Of a DNA stretch of 47,792 nucleotides, positions 34,167-43,223 are shown piece by piece; positions within the stretch are counted from its first letter, which is position 1; every line of letters starts with the position of its first letter. A model generated the notes under the pieces. The model worked only from the letters and a program-made list of their open reading frames with translations. It did not search any database and had not been told where the DNA came from. Both the position numbers and the translations under genes were made by a program. The stretch covers positions 1 to 47,792 of the forward strand of contig CANGCK010000021.1 of the NCBI GenBank assembly GCA_947452295.1, written 5' to 3'. The stretch is from Sphingobacteriia bacterium (GTDB lineage: Bacteria; Bacteroidota; Bacteroidia; Chitinophagales; Chitinophagaceae).

Positions 34167-36575
34167 ATGAATAAATTTTTTGCTATAATCTTTTGTTTGA
34201 TTGTGTTTAGATCAAATGCACAAGAACTAACTGTTGAAAAAATTATGCAAGATCCAAAATGGATTGGCACATCACCCACTAATGCTTTTTGGGGTGTTGA
34301 TAGTAAAACGATTTATTTTAATTGGAATCCGGCAAAAAACATTTCAGATTCAGTGTATGCTTTTTCGCTAGGATCTACGGAACCCCAAAAAACCAATTAT
34401 ACGGAAACACAAAAAATAACTGCTGTTGCCAATGCGGTATATAGTAATAATCGACTACAAATGACATATAGTTATAGGGGCGATATTTATTTTGTAGATG
34501 TTAAGCAGAATAGAACCATTCAGATTACTGCAACAGAAGAAACGGAGAGCAATCCAAAGTTTATTTTAAATGACGAGTGGATTGTATATACAAAAAACCA
34601 GAATTTGTTTGCGTGGAACACCAAACAAGGCAATACGCAGCAATTAACCAATATTACAAAAGACGCCGAAGTTGCCGCCAATAAAGGATTCTCTGGAAGA
34701 GGTCTAACCGGGAATACTGCAAATACAACCCAAGATATATGGTTGAACCAAGAGCAACTGAATTTATTTCAAGTATTAAAAGAAAGAAAAGAGAAAAAAG
34801 ATTTGCGCGATGCATTTAATAGAATGAATCGGTATATGGGATCTGATACTTTGAAAACAATTGGTATTGGCGAAAAAATATTACAAGGTTTAACAATTAG
34901 TCCAGACGCTCGTTTTGTTACGTATCGATTGTATCAAAATCCTGTTGGAACAAAAAACACCATTGTACCGGATTATGTTACTGAAAGCGGATACACAGCA
35001 AATATAAACGGAAGAACAAAAGTGGGCAATCCCTTGGGCAGTGCAGATTTTTATGTTTGGGATAAAGTGCGCAACAATTTAATCCTTGTACAAACAGACT
35101 CCATTCCTGGTATTACAGATTTGCCCGATTATACAAAAGATTATTCTTCAAAAACGGGCAATAAAAAAACGAGTAAAAGAGGAGTAATTATTTATGGTCC
35201 ATATTGGAATGATGCGGCAACCATTGCTTTGGTTGATATTCGTTCTCAAGATAACAAAGACAGGTGGATTATGGAACTAGATGCAACAACCGGAAAATTA
35301 ATTCAAATTGATCGTCAGCGAGATGAGGCGTGGATTGGTGGTCCGGGAGTTGGTGCTGGAATGTTTGGATCAAAAATAGGTTGGCTAAACAATACACAAT
35401 TTTATTTTCAAAGTGAGGCAAGTGGATATTCGCATGTATATATAACTGATATGCTTTCTAAAAAAACGCGTGCTATTACATCGGGAAATTATGAAGTGCA
35501 AGAGCTGGTTCTAAGTAAAAGTAAACAACACTTTTATTTATTAACCAATGAAACGCATCCGGGCAAACAGCATTGGTATAGAATGAAAATAGATGGATCG
35601 GTAAAAGAAAAAATCACTACAATGGAAGGCGGTTACGAAGTAAGTTTATCGCCCGACGAAAAATGGATTACTTATCGATACTCATATATAAACAAACCTT
35701 GGGAATTATTTGTACAAGAAAATGAACCAGGTAAAAAACCAATACAAATTACCCATCTATCAACCAGTGAAGAATTCAAAAAATATCCATGGAGAGAAGC
35801 AAAAGTAATTACCATCCCAGCTAGAGATGGAAAAAATATTTATGCGAGAATATATGAACCCGAAAAACCCGCTCAAAATGGTGCTGCCGTATTTTTTGTA
35901 CACGGTGCAGGATATTTGCAAAATGTACATTATTGGTGGAGTAGTTATTTTAGAGAATACATGTTCAATAATTTATTAACCGATAAAGGGTATACAGTAA
36001 TTGATATTGATTATAGAGCAAGTAGCGGTTATGGAAGAGATTGGCGCACGGGCATTTACAGACATATGGGAGGAAAAGATTTAACAGACCATGTTGATGT
36101 TGCAGATTACTTAATAAAAAATAAGGGCATTGATAAAAATAAGATTGGATTATATGGTGGAAGCTATGGAGGATTTATAACACTTATGGCACTCTTTACT
36201 ACACCCGATGTGTTTAAAGCAGGAGCAGCATTGCGACCTGTAACAGACTGGGCACACTATAACCACGGATATACATCCAACATATTAAATGAACCCTTTA
36301 CAGATAGCATTGCTTATGCAAAATCATCTCCAATAAATTTTGCAGCAGGATTAAAAAATAATTTATTAATATGCCATGGTATGGTAGATGTGAATGTGCA
36401 TTTTCAAGATGTTGTTCGGTTGTCTCAAAAATTAATTGAATTAAAAAAAGAAAACTGGGAATTAGCTGTTTATCCCGTTGAAGACCATGGATTTGTAGAA
36501 CCAAGTAGCTGGACAGATGAGTATAAAAGAATTTTAAAATTATTTGATGAAAAATTATTGAAAATTCAAAAGTAA
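34167..36575 (+). CDS. S9 family serine peptidase (DPP IV/acylaminoacyl-type), exported
   Basis: An 802-residue exported serine peptidase. After a signal peptide (MNKFFAIIFCLIVFRSNAQ) comes a beta-propeller of about 530 residues and a C-terminal alpha/beta-hydrolase. The triad is Ser666 in LYGGSYGGF, Asp741 in CHGMVDVNVHF and His774 in VEDHGF. The oxyanion region AAVFFVHGAGYLQNVHYWWS precedes it. Prolyl-oligopeptidase relatives cleave small peptides after proline or release dipeptides; which one applies here is not visible, although the DPP IV double-Glu motif of the propeller was not found. It is alone in its transcript and convergent with rho. Confidence 0.94.
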   Translation: MNKFFAIIFCLIVFRSNAQELTVEKIMQDPKWIGTSPTNAFWGVDSKTIYFNWNPAKNISDSVYAFSLGSTEPQKTNYTETQKITAVANAVYSNNRLQMTYSYRGDIYFVDVKQNRTIQITATEETESNPKFILNDEWIVYTKNQNLFAWNTKQGNTQQLTNITKDAEVAANKGFSGRGLTGNTANTTQDIWLNQEQLNLFQVLKERKEKKDLRDAFNRMNRYMGSDTLKTIGIGEKILQGLTISPDARFVTYRLYQNPVGTKNTIVPDYVTESGYTANINGRTKVGNPLGSADFYVWDKVRNNLILVQTDSIPGITDLPDYTKDYSSKTGNKKTSKRGVIIYGPYWNDAATIALVDIRSQDNKDRWIMELDATTGKLIQIDRQRDEAWIGGPGVGAGMFGSKIGWLNNTQFYFQSEASGYSHVYITDMLSKKTRAITSGNYEVQELVLSKSKQHFYLLTNETHPGKQHWYRMKIDGSVKEKITTMEGGYEVSLSPDEKWITYRYSYINKPWELFVQENEPGKKPIQITHLSTSEEFKKYPWREAKVITIPARDGKNIYARIYEPEKPAQNGAAVFFVHGAGYLQNVHYWWSSYFREYMFNNLLTDKGYTVIDIDYRASSGYGRDWRTGIYRHMGGKDLTDHVDVADYLIKNKGIDKNKIGLYGGSYGGFITLMALFTTPDVFKAGAALRPVTDWAHYNHGYTSNILNEPFTDSIAYAKSSPINFAAGLKNNLLICHGMVDVNVHFQDVVRLSQKLIELKKENWELAVYPVEDHGFVEPSSWTDEYKRILKLFDEKLLKIQK

Positions 36576-36649
36576 AAATTCAAATATAAATAAAGTAATA
36601 AAAAATAATTATTGAAAAATAACTTTGGGTAGAAACTTATGAAAATAAA

Positions 36650-36696
36650 AAAAAGTCAAAATTAAAAACGTAATCAGTTTTTAATTTTGACTTTTT
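36650..36696. terminator. A/T hairpin between convergent S9 peptidase and rho
   Basis: The 19-nt arms AAAAAGTCAAAATTAAAAA and its exact complement enclose a 9-nt loop. It serves both the S9 gene (stop 36575) and rho (stop 36710). A further copy of the TTAATTTTGACTTTTT unit follows at 36695-36711, so the right arm is tandemly duplicated. Confidence 0.65.
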
Positions 36697-36709
36697 AATT
36701 TTGACTTTT

Positions 36710-38350
36710 TTATCTGTTCATGCTGGCCAAAAACTCTTCATTGTTTTTTGTACCGCGCATACGTTTTAACAATTCATTCATTGCTTCTTCGGCGTTCATA
36801 TCATTAATATATAAACGAAGAATATTCATACGTTGTAATACTTCTTTGTCTAGTAACAAATCATCGCGTCTGGTAGAAGAGCCTACTAAATCAATAGCAG
36901 GGAAAATACGTTTGTTCGCCAATTTTCTATCGAGTTGAAGTTCCATATTACCGGTACCTTTAAACTCTTCAAAAATAACTTCATCCATTTTGCTACCAGT
37001 TTCAATTAAAGCAGTTGCTAAAATAGTTAATGAACCACCGTTTTCAATTTTACGAGCCGCGCCAAAAAATTGTTTAGGTTTTAATAATGCATTGGCTTCT
37101 ACACCACCGCTTAACACTTTACCACTGCTGGGGGCAACTGTATTGTGTGCACGTGCCAAACGAGTAATTGAATCTAATAAAATAATTACATCGTGACCGC
37201 ACTCTACCAATCTTTTTGCTTTTTGAAGTGCTATAGAAGAAACCTTTACATGTTTTTCTGCGGGTTCATCAAAAGTAGAAGCAATTACTTCTGCCTTAAC
37301 GCTTCTTTCCATGTCGGTAACTTCTTCCGGGCGTTCATCAATCAATACCACCATTAAATAACATTCAGGATGGTTGGCTGCAATGGCATTAGCCACTTCT
37401 TTCAGCAACATGGTTTTACCTACTTTAGGTTGTGCAACAATTAATCCACGTTGCCCTTTACCAATCGGCGTAAATAAATCTATAATTCTGGTACTATAAT
37501 TAGAAGGTGATGTAAACAAATTTAATTTCTCGTAAGGAAATAAAGGGGTTAAGTAATCGAAAGGTACGCGATCACGAACTTCATCAGGGCGTTTGCCATT
37601 GATTGTATCAACTTTTAAAAGAGCAAAATATTTTTCGCCTTCTTTAGGAGGTCTAACAGCACCCAAAACGGTATCACCTGTTTTTAATCCAAATAATTTT
37701 ATTTGAGATGGAGAAACGTAAACATCATCGGGAGAAGAAAGGTAATTATAGTCGGAAGAGCGAAGAAATCCATATCCATCGGGCATCATTTCCAAAACGC
37801 CTTCGGCCGGAATAACGCCTTCGAATTCAATATTAAAAGTTGGTTCTTTTTTTTGATGACGAGGTTGTTGAGGGGTAGCATCTGCTTGTTGATTATCTAA
37901 AGCCTCTAAATTAGAAATAATGGCAGCGGCTATATGGCTGGTAGGATCTACTTCTTCGTTATTTTCTTCAACTGTTGTAGTAGACTCTTCTGTTTCTGTT
38001 TTTTCTTTTTTAGGTTTTTGGGCTGGTCCTTTTGGATGAATGGCTTTTTTTATTGGCCGCGCCGCCGCAGGAGTTTCTGTGACATTGGGTTTAGCTGTTT
38101 CCATTATTTCTGCCTCTTCAATACTGTTGCTAGTTTGAATAGAAATTGGTTTTTTAGCTTTGGGTCCTCTTTTTTTCGGTTCTTCTTTTGTTTCACTTGC
38201 TGTAACCGCCTGTAAATCGAGGATTTTATAAATAAGGCCTTGTTTGTCTAATTTTTTTGCACCAGAAATCTTTAATTGCTCAGCAATATCAAGCAATTCG
38301 GGCAATAGCATGTCGTTCAATTGCAGAATGTCGTACATAGAAATATTCAA
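36710..38350 (-). CDS. rho: Transcription termination factor Rho
   Basis: A 546-residue hexameric RNA-dependent ATPase/helicase that terminates transcription. The N-terminal Rho domain ([20 protein letters not shown], residues 5-50) is followed by a low-complexity Lys/Glu/Pro/Thr-rich insert from about 52 to 170, typical of Bacteroidota Rho and likely disordered. The cold-shock RNA-binding domain ([20 protein letters not shown]) covers about 183-250. The motor domain has Walker A AQPKVGKT at 306-313, [18 protein letters not shown], and the Q/R-loop regions [14 protein letters not shown] and [20 protein letters not shown]. The start at 38350 gives the expected N-terminus. Confidence 0.97.
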   Translation of the reverse strand: MNISMYDILQLNDMLLPELLDIAEQLKISGAKKLDKQGLIYKILDLQAVTASETKEEPKKRGPKAKKPISIQTSNSIEEAEIMETAKPNVTETPAAARPIKKAIHPKGPAQKPKKEKTETEESTTTVEENNEEVDPTSHIAAAIISNLEALDNQQADATPQQPRHQKKEPTFNIEFEGVIPAEGVLEMMPDGYGFLRSSDYNYLSSPDDVYVSPSQIKLFGLKTGDTVLGAVRPPKEGEKYFALLKVDTINGKRPDEVRDRVPFDYLTPLFPYEKLNLFTSPSNYSTRIIDLFTPIGKGQRGLIVAQPKVGKTMLLKEVANAIAANHPECYLMVVLIDERPEEVTDMERSVKAEVIASTFDEPAEKHVKVSSIALQKAKRLVECGHDVIILLDSITRLARAHNTVAPSSGKVLSGGVEANALLKPKQFFGAARKIENGGSLTILATALIETGSKMDEVIFEEFKGTGNMELQLDRKLANKRIFPAIDLVGSSTRRDDLLLDKEVLQRMNILRLYINDMNAEEAMNELLKRMRGTKNNEEFLASMNR

Positions 38351-38702
38351 TTAATCAAAAAATACAATTTGTAAAAAAATTTAATCTAGCTTAAAAAAGC
38401 CAAGCAAAGATTAAGTGATGATTTGGTTTGATTTGGAAAGAGAATAACTGATGTGTCGGAGGTTACGTAGGCAAATCAGCTTGTTTTCCGGCGTAAAGTT
38501 AGTGGATTTTGTTAGAAATCAACCAATTTAATCATTTTTTATTTTTTGAAACAACCTTATAAAATATTCACAAACAATGTAATTAGGAGTGAGAAGAAGA
38601 AGGTTGATTGGTTATCTTTGCCAACAAAATAAAATACGATCATTTCATTGCGTATAAAATACTTTACTTTATACTGAATGAAAAAACATTAACTACCTCT
38701 AT
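38351..38702. other. 352-bp divergent promoter region of rho and asnS
   Basis: No gene is visible. A TATCTTTG at 38613-38620 fits TAnnTTTG on the plus strand and would give asnS a leader of about 75 nt; its -33 element is not convincing. No attenuator or T-box-like structure was recognised in the asnS leader. Confidence 0.4.
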
Positions 38703-40154
38703 ATGTTTAACAATAGAACAAAGATTAAAGCACTATTAAGTGATGGTAAACCTGGTGAAAAAGTAATTGTAATGGGCTGGGTGCGTACATTTAGAAACAA
38801 TCAGTTTATTGCATTGAATGATGGCAGTACGAATAATAATATTCAAGTGGTGGTAGAGTTGGGATTGTTGAATGATGAAACGTTGAAACGTATTACTACC
38901 GGAGCTTCCGTGAAAGTTACAGGAGAAGTAGTTGCGTCATTAGGAAAAGGACAATCAATAGAAGTAAAAGCAGAAACGCTAGAAATTTTAGGAGATAGTG
39001 ATGCAGAAAAATATCCGCTTCAACCTAAAAAACACAGTTTAGAATTTTTAAGAGAAAAAGCACATTTGCGTTTTAGGACCAATACTTTTGGTGCAATATT
39101 TCGTGTTCGCCATTCATTGGCATTTGCTGTGCATGAATTTTTTAATAAAAAAGGGTTTGTGTATTTACATACACCCATAATAACTTCTAGTGATGCGGAG
39201 GGAGCAGGTGAAATGTTTAGGGTAACTACATTGCCGATAGATGGAACAGCATCAAAAACAGATTCAGGAGAAGTAGATTTTTCGGAAGATTTTTTTGGGA
39301 AAAGCACCAATTTAACGGTAAGTGGACAATTAGAGGGCGAGTTGGGCGCAATGGCATTTTCGGAAATTTATACATTTGGCCCCACATTTAGAGCAGAGAA
39401 TTCTAACACAACACGCCACTTAGCAGAGTTTTGGATGATTGAGCCTGAAATGGCCTTTCATGATATTGAAGACAACATGAACTTGGCGGAAGAGTTTATT
39501 CAATACCTTATTAAATATGTGATGGAACATAATAAGGAAGATTTAGCATTTTTAGATCAGCGCCTTGCAGAGGAAGAAAAGCAAAAACCACAACAAGACC
39601 GAGCTGAGATGGGCTTGTTAGAGAAATTAAATTTTGTATTGAATAACAGTTTTGAAAGAATAACTTATACCGAAGCAATTAATATACTATTAGACAGCCC
39701 TGCATATAAAAAGAAAAAGTTTAAATATGAAGTAAGTTGGGGTATAGATATGCAAAGTGAGCACGAGCGATATTTAGTAGAGAAGCATTTTAAAAAGCCG
39801 GTAATTGTTACTGGATATCCTGCTAAGATTAAAGCATTTTATATGCGATTGAATGATGGATGTGAGCCAGGAAAAGAAACGGTTGCAGCAATGGATATTT
39901 TAGCGCCGGGTATTGGTGAAATTGTTGGTGGTAGCCAACGTGAAGAGAGACTAGACAAGTTAGAAGCAAGAATGAATGAAATGCATATACCGCTAGAAGA
40001 AATGAGTTGGTATTTAGATACTAGAAGATTTGGTACCGTTCCACATGCTGGGTTTGGATTGGGTTTTGAACGAATGGTTCAATTTGTATCGGGCATGACA
40101 AATATTAGAGATGTAATTGCCTTTGCGAGAACGCCAAAGAATTGTGAGTTTTAA
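38703..40154 (+). CDS. asnS: Asparaginyl-tRNA synthetase
   Basis: A 483-residue class IIb synthetase charging tRNA-Asn. The N-terminal OB-fold anticodon-binding domain covers about 1-105 ([20 protein letters not shown]). The catalytic domain shows motif 1 around [20 protein letters not shown], motif 2 [20 protein letters not shown] and motif 3 [15 protein letters not shown]. The [15 protein letters not shown] stretch and [11 protein letters not shown] are typical of AsnS rather than AspS. Length and start are as expected. A strong terminator follows 40 bp after the stop. Confidence 0.97.
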   Translation: MFNNRTKIKALLSDGKPGEKVIVMGWVRTFRNNQFIALNDGSTNNNIQVVVELGLLNDETLKRITTGASVKVTGEVVASLGKGQSIEVKAETLEILGDSDAEKYPLQPKKHSLEFLREKAHLRFRTNTFGAIFRVRHSLAFAVHEFFNKKGFVYLHTPIITSSDAEGAGEMFRVTTLPIDGTASKTDSGEVDFSEDFFGKSTNLTVSGQLEGELGAMAFSEIYTFGPTFRAENSNTTRHLAEFWMIEPEMAFHDIEDNMNLAEEFIQYLIKYVMEHNKEDLAFLDQRLAEEEKQKPQQDRAEMGLLEKLNFVLNNSFERITYTEAINILLDSPAYKKKKFKYEVSWGIDMQSEHERYLVEKHFKKPVIVTGYPAKIKAFYMRLNDGCEPGKETVAAMDILAPGIGEIVGGSQREERLDKLEARMNEMHIPLEEMSWYLDTRRFGTVPHAGFGLGFERMVQFVSGMTNIRDVIAFARTPKNCEF

Positions 40155-40194
40155 AAATTCAAAAGGAAAAATTCAAAAAAGAATATTGTTAATT

Positions 40195-40236
40195 AAAATA
40201 ACGCAATCAATCTAATTAAATTGATTGCGTTATTTT
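40195..40236 (+). terminator. Terminator after asnS
   Basis: AAAATAACGCAATCAA and TTGATTGCGTTATTTT arms (16 bp, extendable by one A/T pair) around a short loop, followed by T residues. It is symmetrical enough to work in both directions. Confidence 0.85.
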
Positions 40237-40339
40237 TTTAAAGAAATTTAATGATGTTTACTACGCTCAACCAACTTAAAAGAGCTAGAAAAATAAATTT
40301 ATCTACAAACAATTGTAAAGCAATAGTTGTTATTACAAA

Positions 40340-41110
40340 ATGCAATCAGCCAAAATAGAACAACTTAAAAAGGAATTAGAAGTTATCCGTCCGCAATTGG
40401 TGCAACATGCACTTTACAACAGTTTACCCAATTTACAGAAGCTGCAATTATTTACCACGTATCATGTATTTGCGGTTTGGGATTTTATGAGTTTATTAAA
40501 AAGTTTACAGCAAAAACTTACTTGCACCAATGTTCCATGGATGCCGGTAGGAATTGCTAATACCCGTTATTTAATAAATGAAATTGTGTTGGGTGAAGAA
40601 AGTGATGTAGATGAAGATGGAAACAGAACCAGTCATTTTGAGTTGTATTTAAAGGCAATGGAAGCAATGGGAGCTGATACAACAGTTATCAAGCATTTTA
40701 TAGAAAGGTTGAGATCTGGAGAAAACATACATCAAATTTTAACAACAAGTAATTTACCGGCGGAGGTAGAAGCGTTTTTACAATATACATTTGAAGTGAT
40801 TGAAAAGGAACCCATACACGTACAAGCTGCGGTATTTACTTTTGGGCGGGAAGATTTAATTCCGGATATGTTTATAGGTCTGGTGAAAGAGCTAAGCAAA
40901 GCCTATCCAACCGAATTAAAAACGTTTAAATATTATTTAGAAAGGCATATTGAGGTAGATGGAGACCATCATAGTCATTTAGCGATGGAGATGGTTGCAG
41001 AATTATGTGGTGATAGTGATTTGTATTGGGAACAGGCTACAGAAGCGGCTATAAAAAGTTTAAGATACAGAAAACGCTTATGGGATGCTGTTTTAGCTGT
41101 GGTTTTATAG
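40340..41110 (+). CDS. DUF3050 domain-containing protein (heme-oxygenase-like fold)
   Basis: A 256-residue protein that matches the DUF3050 family by its opening (LQLFTTYHVFAVWDFMSLLK), the SEHF-like ASDVDEDGNRTSHFELYLK-type acidic stretch with the actual sequence EESDVDEDGNRTSHFELYLK, and the later His-rich ERHIEVDGDHHSHLAMEMV. The distribution of His, Glu and Asp residues along helices agrees with a metal-binding heme-oxygenase-like helical bundle; several proteins of that superfamily are di-iron enzymes, so an oxidative function is possible but unproven. It lies upstream of tRNA-Phe on the same strand, separated by 113 bp. Confidence 0.88.
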   Translation: MQSAKIEQLKKELEVIRPQLVQHALYNSLPNLQKLQLFTTYHVFAVWDFMSLLKSLQQKLTCTNVPWMPVGIANTRYLINEIVLGEESDVDEDGNRTSHFELYLKAMEAMGADTTVIKHFIERLRSGENIHQILTTSNLPAEVEAFLQYTFEVIEKEPIHVQAAVFTFGREDLIPDMFIGLVKELSKAYPTELKTFKYYLERHIEVDGDHHSHLAMEMVAELCGDSDLYWEQATEAAIKSLRYRKRLWDAVLAVVL

Positions 41111-41171
41111 AAAAAACACCGAATATTCGAAAAAAATTCGGGGATAATGCGTGAATAACGAAACGGAATAC

Positions 41172-41179
41172 TATATTTG
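41172..41179 (+). promoter_or_regulatory. Candidate -7 box of the tRNA-Phe gene
   Basis: TATATTTG fits TAnnTTTG and lies 44 bp upstream of the mature 5' end of the tRNA. The -33 element is unclear. Confidence 0.5.
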
Positions 41180-41223
41180 CAACCCGAAAGTTTTTGAAAA
41201 CAAAACTGAAGGAAGACTGAAAA

Positions 41224-41296
41224 GGTGCGGTAGCTCAGTCGGTAGAGCAAAGGACTGAAAATCCTTGTGTCGCCGGTTCGATCCCGGCCCACACCA
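41224..41296 (+). tRNA. tRNA-Phe (anticodon GAA)
   Basis: The cloverleaf is readable: acceptor GGTGCGG, D arm GCTC-AGTCGGTA-GAGC, anticodon arm AAGGA-CTGAAAA-TCCTT with GAA at the 34-36 positions, variable loop GTGTC, T arm GCCGG-TTCGATC-CCGGC, acceptor 3' strand CCACACC and discriminator A. CCA is not encoded (the next bases are CTT). The acceptor stem has a C-A mismatch at the fifth pair (5-68). The T loop and D loop carry the normal invariant bases. It is followed at 5 bp by a strong terminator. Confidence 0.96.
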
Positions 41297-41300
41297 CTTC

Positions 41301-41340
41301 AAACCCAAAAACCCCACGCTTGCGTGGGGTTTTTGGGTTT
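41301..41340 (+). terminator. Strong terminator after tRNA-Phe
   Basis: AAACCCAAAAACCCCACGC and its exact complement form a perfect 19-bp stem with a 2-nt nominal loop. On the plus strand the right arm includes T5. It is symmetrical and so probably bidirectional. Confidence 0.88.
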
Positions 41341-41488
41341 AGGAATAGAACCTATCTCTTTTTTATTCTAACACAGATGTCCTATCTTATTTCCATAGAT
41401 GGGTCAAGTGCAAATCACAAGGAATGAAAATATCTTTCTTAAATTATAAAAAATAATATATTTACTTACGAATTAATAAATAAGTTAA

Positions 41489-42412
41489 ATGTCAATCCGT
41501 ATAATATTCGATAACATTGAAAATGAAATAATATCTCATTTAAATAGCGCACAAAACAATCTTAAAATTGCCGTTACCTGGTTTACTAGTAAAAAAATAT
41601 TTGACATAATTTTAAAAAAGCTTGAAAGTAATGTTGGCGTAGAACTCATAATAACAGCAGATGAAATTAATTTTAGTGCAACAGGACTAGATTTTAAAAA
41701 TTTTATTACCCTTGGAGGAAATCTTTATTTAATGCACCACAAAAACTTAATGCACCACAAGTTTTGTATCATAGATAATAAAATTGTTATTAATGGATCA
41801 TACAATTGGACACAATTAGCAGAAGCAAATAACTATGAAAATATTATGATACTAGATCAAAATAGTAGTAATATAGAATTGTTCTTAAAAGAATTTTCCA
41901 GGGTTATTAATGCAGAAGGTATATTGTTTAATAAAATTGTAATATTTGAATCGCAACCAATATTTAATAACCAAATTATTAAAAAAATAGAGCATATAGA
42001 GCAAAGAACTAATCAAACAAATAACGATGAAATAATAACACAAAGCCGAGCTGTTTATTTACGTAAAATTTACCCAGTGCGTTCAATAAATGGGATAAAA
42101 TTTTGTCCAATTATAGTGGGTTATACCTCCTTTATGATGAACTATGCCAGACTATATTTTGCATGGGAAACAGAGTATGATTTTACTGAGTTACTTAATT
42201 TTGATAAAAATGATGTTTTTTCAAGAGGTATATTTACAGGAATAGTTGTAAAAAATAAATTTGAAAATTTATTTTTTACAATAGCAAAAGAAACGGGCTT
42301 TTTTTGGGATATCTATCGATATAGAAACAATGCAAATATAGCTATAGACTTATTTATAAAAGAGGGAGAAACATATCAAGATGCACTAAAAAACCTGGGG
42401 TATAATGATTGA
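41489..42412 (+). CDS. PLD-like (single HKD) protein with unassigned C-terminal domain
   Basis: A 307-residue cytoplasmic protein. Residues 1-135 form one phospholipase-D-like domain with the motif HHKFCIIDNKIVINGSYNWT (His89, Lys91, Asp96), the form used by Nuc-type nucleases and restriction or defence endonucleases that dimerise to build the active site. A short in-frame duplication gives LMHHKN directly before LMHHKF, so an extra His-x-Lys precedes the motif. Residues 170-307 (RAVYLRKIYPVRSINGIKFC, then MMNYARLYFAWETEYDF) match nothing I recognise. Immediately after tRNA-Phe and next to a broken rloB-like gene, a defence or DNA-processing role is plausible but is inference. Confidence 0.85.
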   Translation: MSIRIIFDNIENEIISHLNSAQNNLKIAVTWFTSKKIFDIILKKLESNVGVELIITADEINFSATGLDFKNFITLGGNLYLMHHKNLMHHKFCIIDNKIVINGSYNWTQLAEANNYENIMILDQNSSNIELFLKEFSRVINAEGILFNKIVIFESQPIFNNQIIKKIEHIEQRTNQTNNDEIITQSRAVYLRKIYPVRSINGIKFCPIIVGYTSFMMNYARLYFAWETEYDFTELLNFDKNDVFSRGIFTGIVVKNKFENLFFTIAKETGFFWDIYRYRNNANIAIDLFIKEGETYQDALKNLGYND

Positions 42413-42422
42413 TTATAACAAG

Positions 42423-42578
42423 GTTAATTAATTCTTTTAATACCTCTACAACAAAACGATTACGGGCTTCATTAATTCCCCCATATTGATCGGTTCTTTC
42501 AAGTAAAAATTTATCCGGTAAATATGCAAAAGCCGCGTGTAATTCTATATCATTAAAACCAGCTACTTGTAGGTACTT
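42423..42578 (-). pseudogene. Fragment of an Old Yellow Enzyme (NADH:flavin oxidoreductase) gene
   Basis: On the minus strand this reads VAGFNDIELHAAFAYLPDKF followed by LLERTDQYGGINEARNRFVV and EVLKELINL, which aligns with the conserved middle of OYE/NemA proteins (AGFDGVELHxAxGYLxxQF then QRTDEYGGSxENRxRF). Upstream there is an in-frame stop (TAA at 42579-42581), and nothing of the rest of the 360-residue family is present. It is therefore a small remnant left after deletion, now convergent with the PLD-like gene. Confidence 0.8.
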
Positions 42579-42614
42579 TTAGTAGTAGTAGTTGGTTTAT
42601 ATTCTGCATAAGAT

Positions 42615-43041
42615 TTAAACATTGAAGTTATCATTTTCCACCAACACTTTTTCCAAATTCAATAATTCTGTAACAAGTTTATAAACTGTTGTACAATAAA
42701 TCTGATTTGCAAAATCTTTTTCACCATTATAAGATAATTCCAATTTTTTAGAATGTCTAATGGCTAGATTTTGATTTCAATACTTGGCTAACAAATCAAA
42801 CATGTCAGTTCTGTTTTTTGCATATACAAAGTCCTCTAAACCTTTGCTTATAAAATTTGCTTGAATCCTTTGTTTATGAGTATCTCTTGTAATTCTAGTA
42901 TTATAGAACTCAAAGTGCAACAAGTACCAAATTTCAAAGGCCTCATTACTCCATGCAGCTTCTGTTTTTAGGCGTGTTTTCACAAATTTGTATAGCATTA
43001 ATAAAAGCAACAGGTAAAAAGCTATCCTAGTCAATAACTAC
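42615..43041 (-). pseudogene. Broken rloB-like gene (abortive-infection type defence component)
   Basis: Three reading-frame pieces on the minus strand together give most of an RloB C-terminal half: VVID, stop, DSFLPVAFINAIQICENT; then, after a frameshift, EAAWSNEAFEIWYLLHFEFY and NTRITRDTHKQRI; then, after a TGA and another shift, NLAIRHSKKLELSYNGEKDF and TTVYKLVTELLNLE ending at the TAA at 42615. The AxWSNxAFExWxLLHFxFYNT core is the family's hallmark (PF13707). RloB pairs with the AAA-type ATPase RloA in restriction-linked/abortive-infection loci; no rloA is present here. At least one stop and two frameshifts, plus loss of the N-terminus, make it non-functional. Confidence 0.83.
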
Positions 43042-43223
43042 CCTACAACAAATTATTTGTATAATGCATTTGGATTAATACTTAAAAAAGGATACCCTTT
43101 TTTACTATGATTATTTCGGAGGAAATTCAATAAAGAAAATCGACTTAGTTGTAGATTGACAGCTAGTAATTATTTTACTCATTTATCTCAATAGGTTAAT
43201 TACCTTAGTCTAAATATTTACCG

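Noticed and set aside
41301..41340. Inverted repeat after tRNA-Phe as the end of an insertion element
   Set aside because: The G+C-rich stem with A and T runs at the bottom, 5 bp after the tRNA, is fully explained as a terminator.
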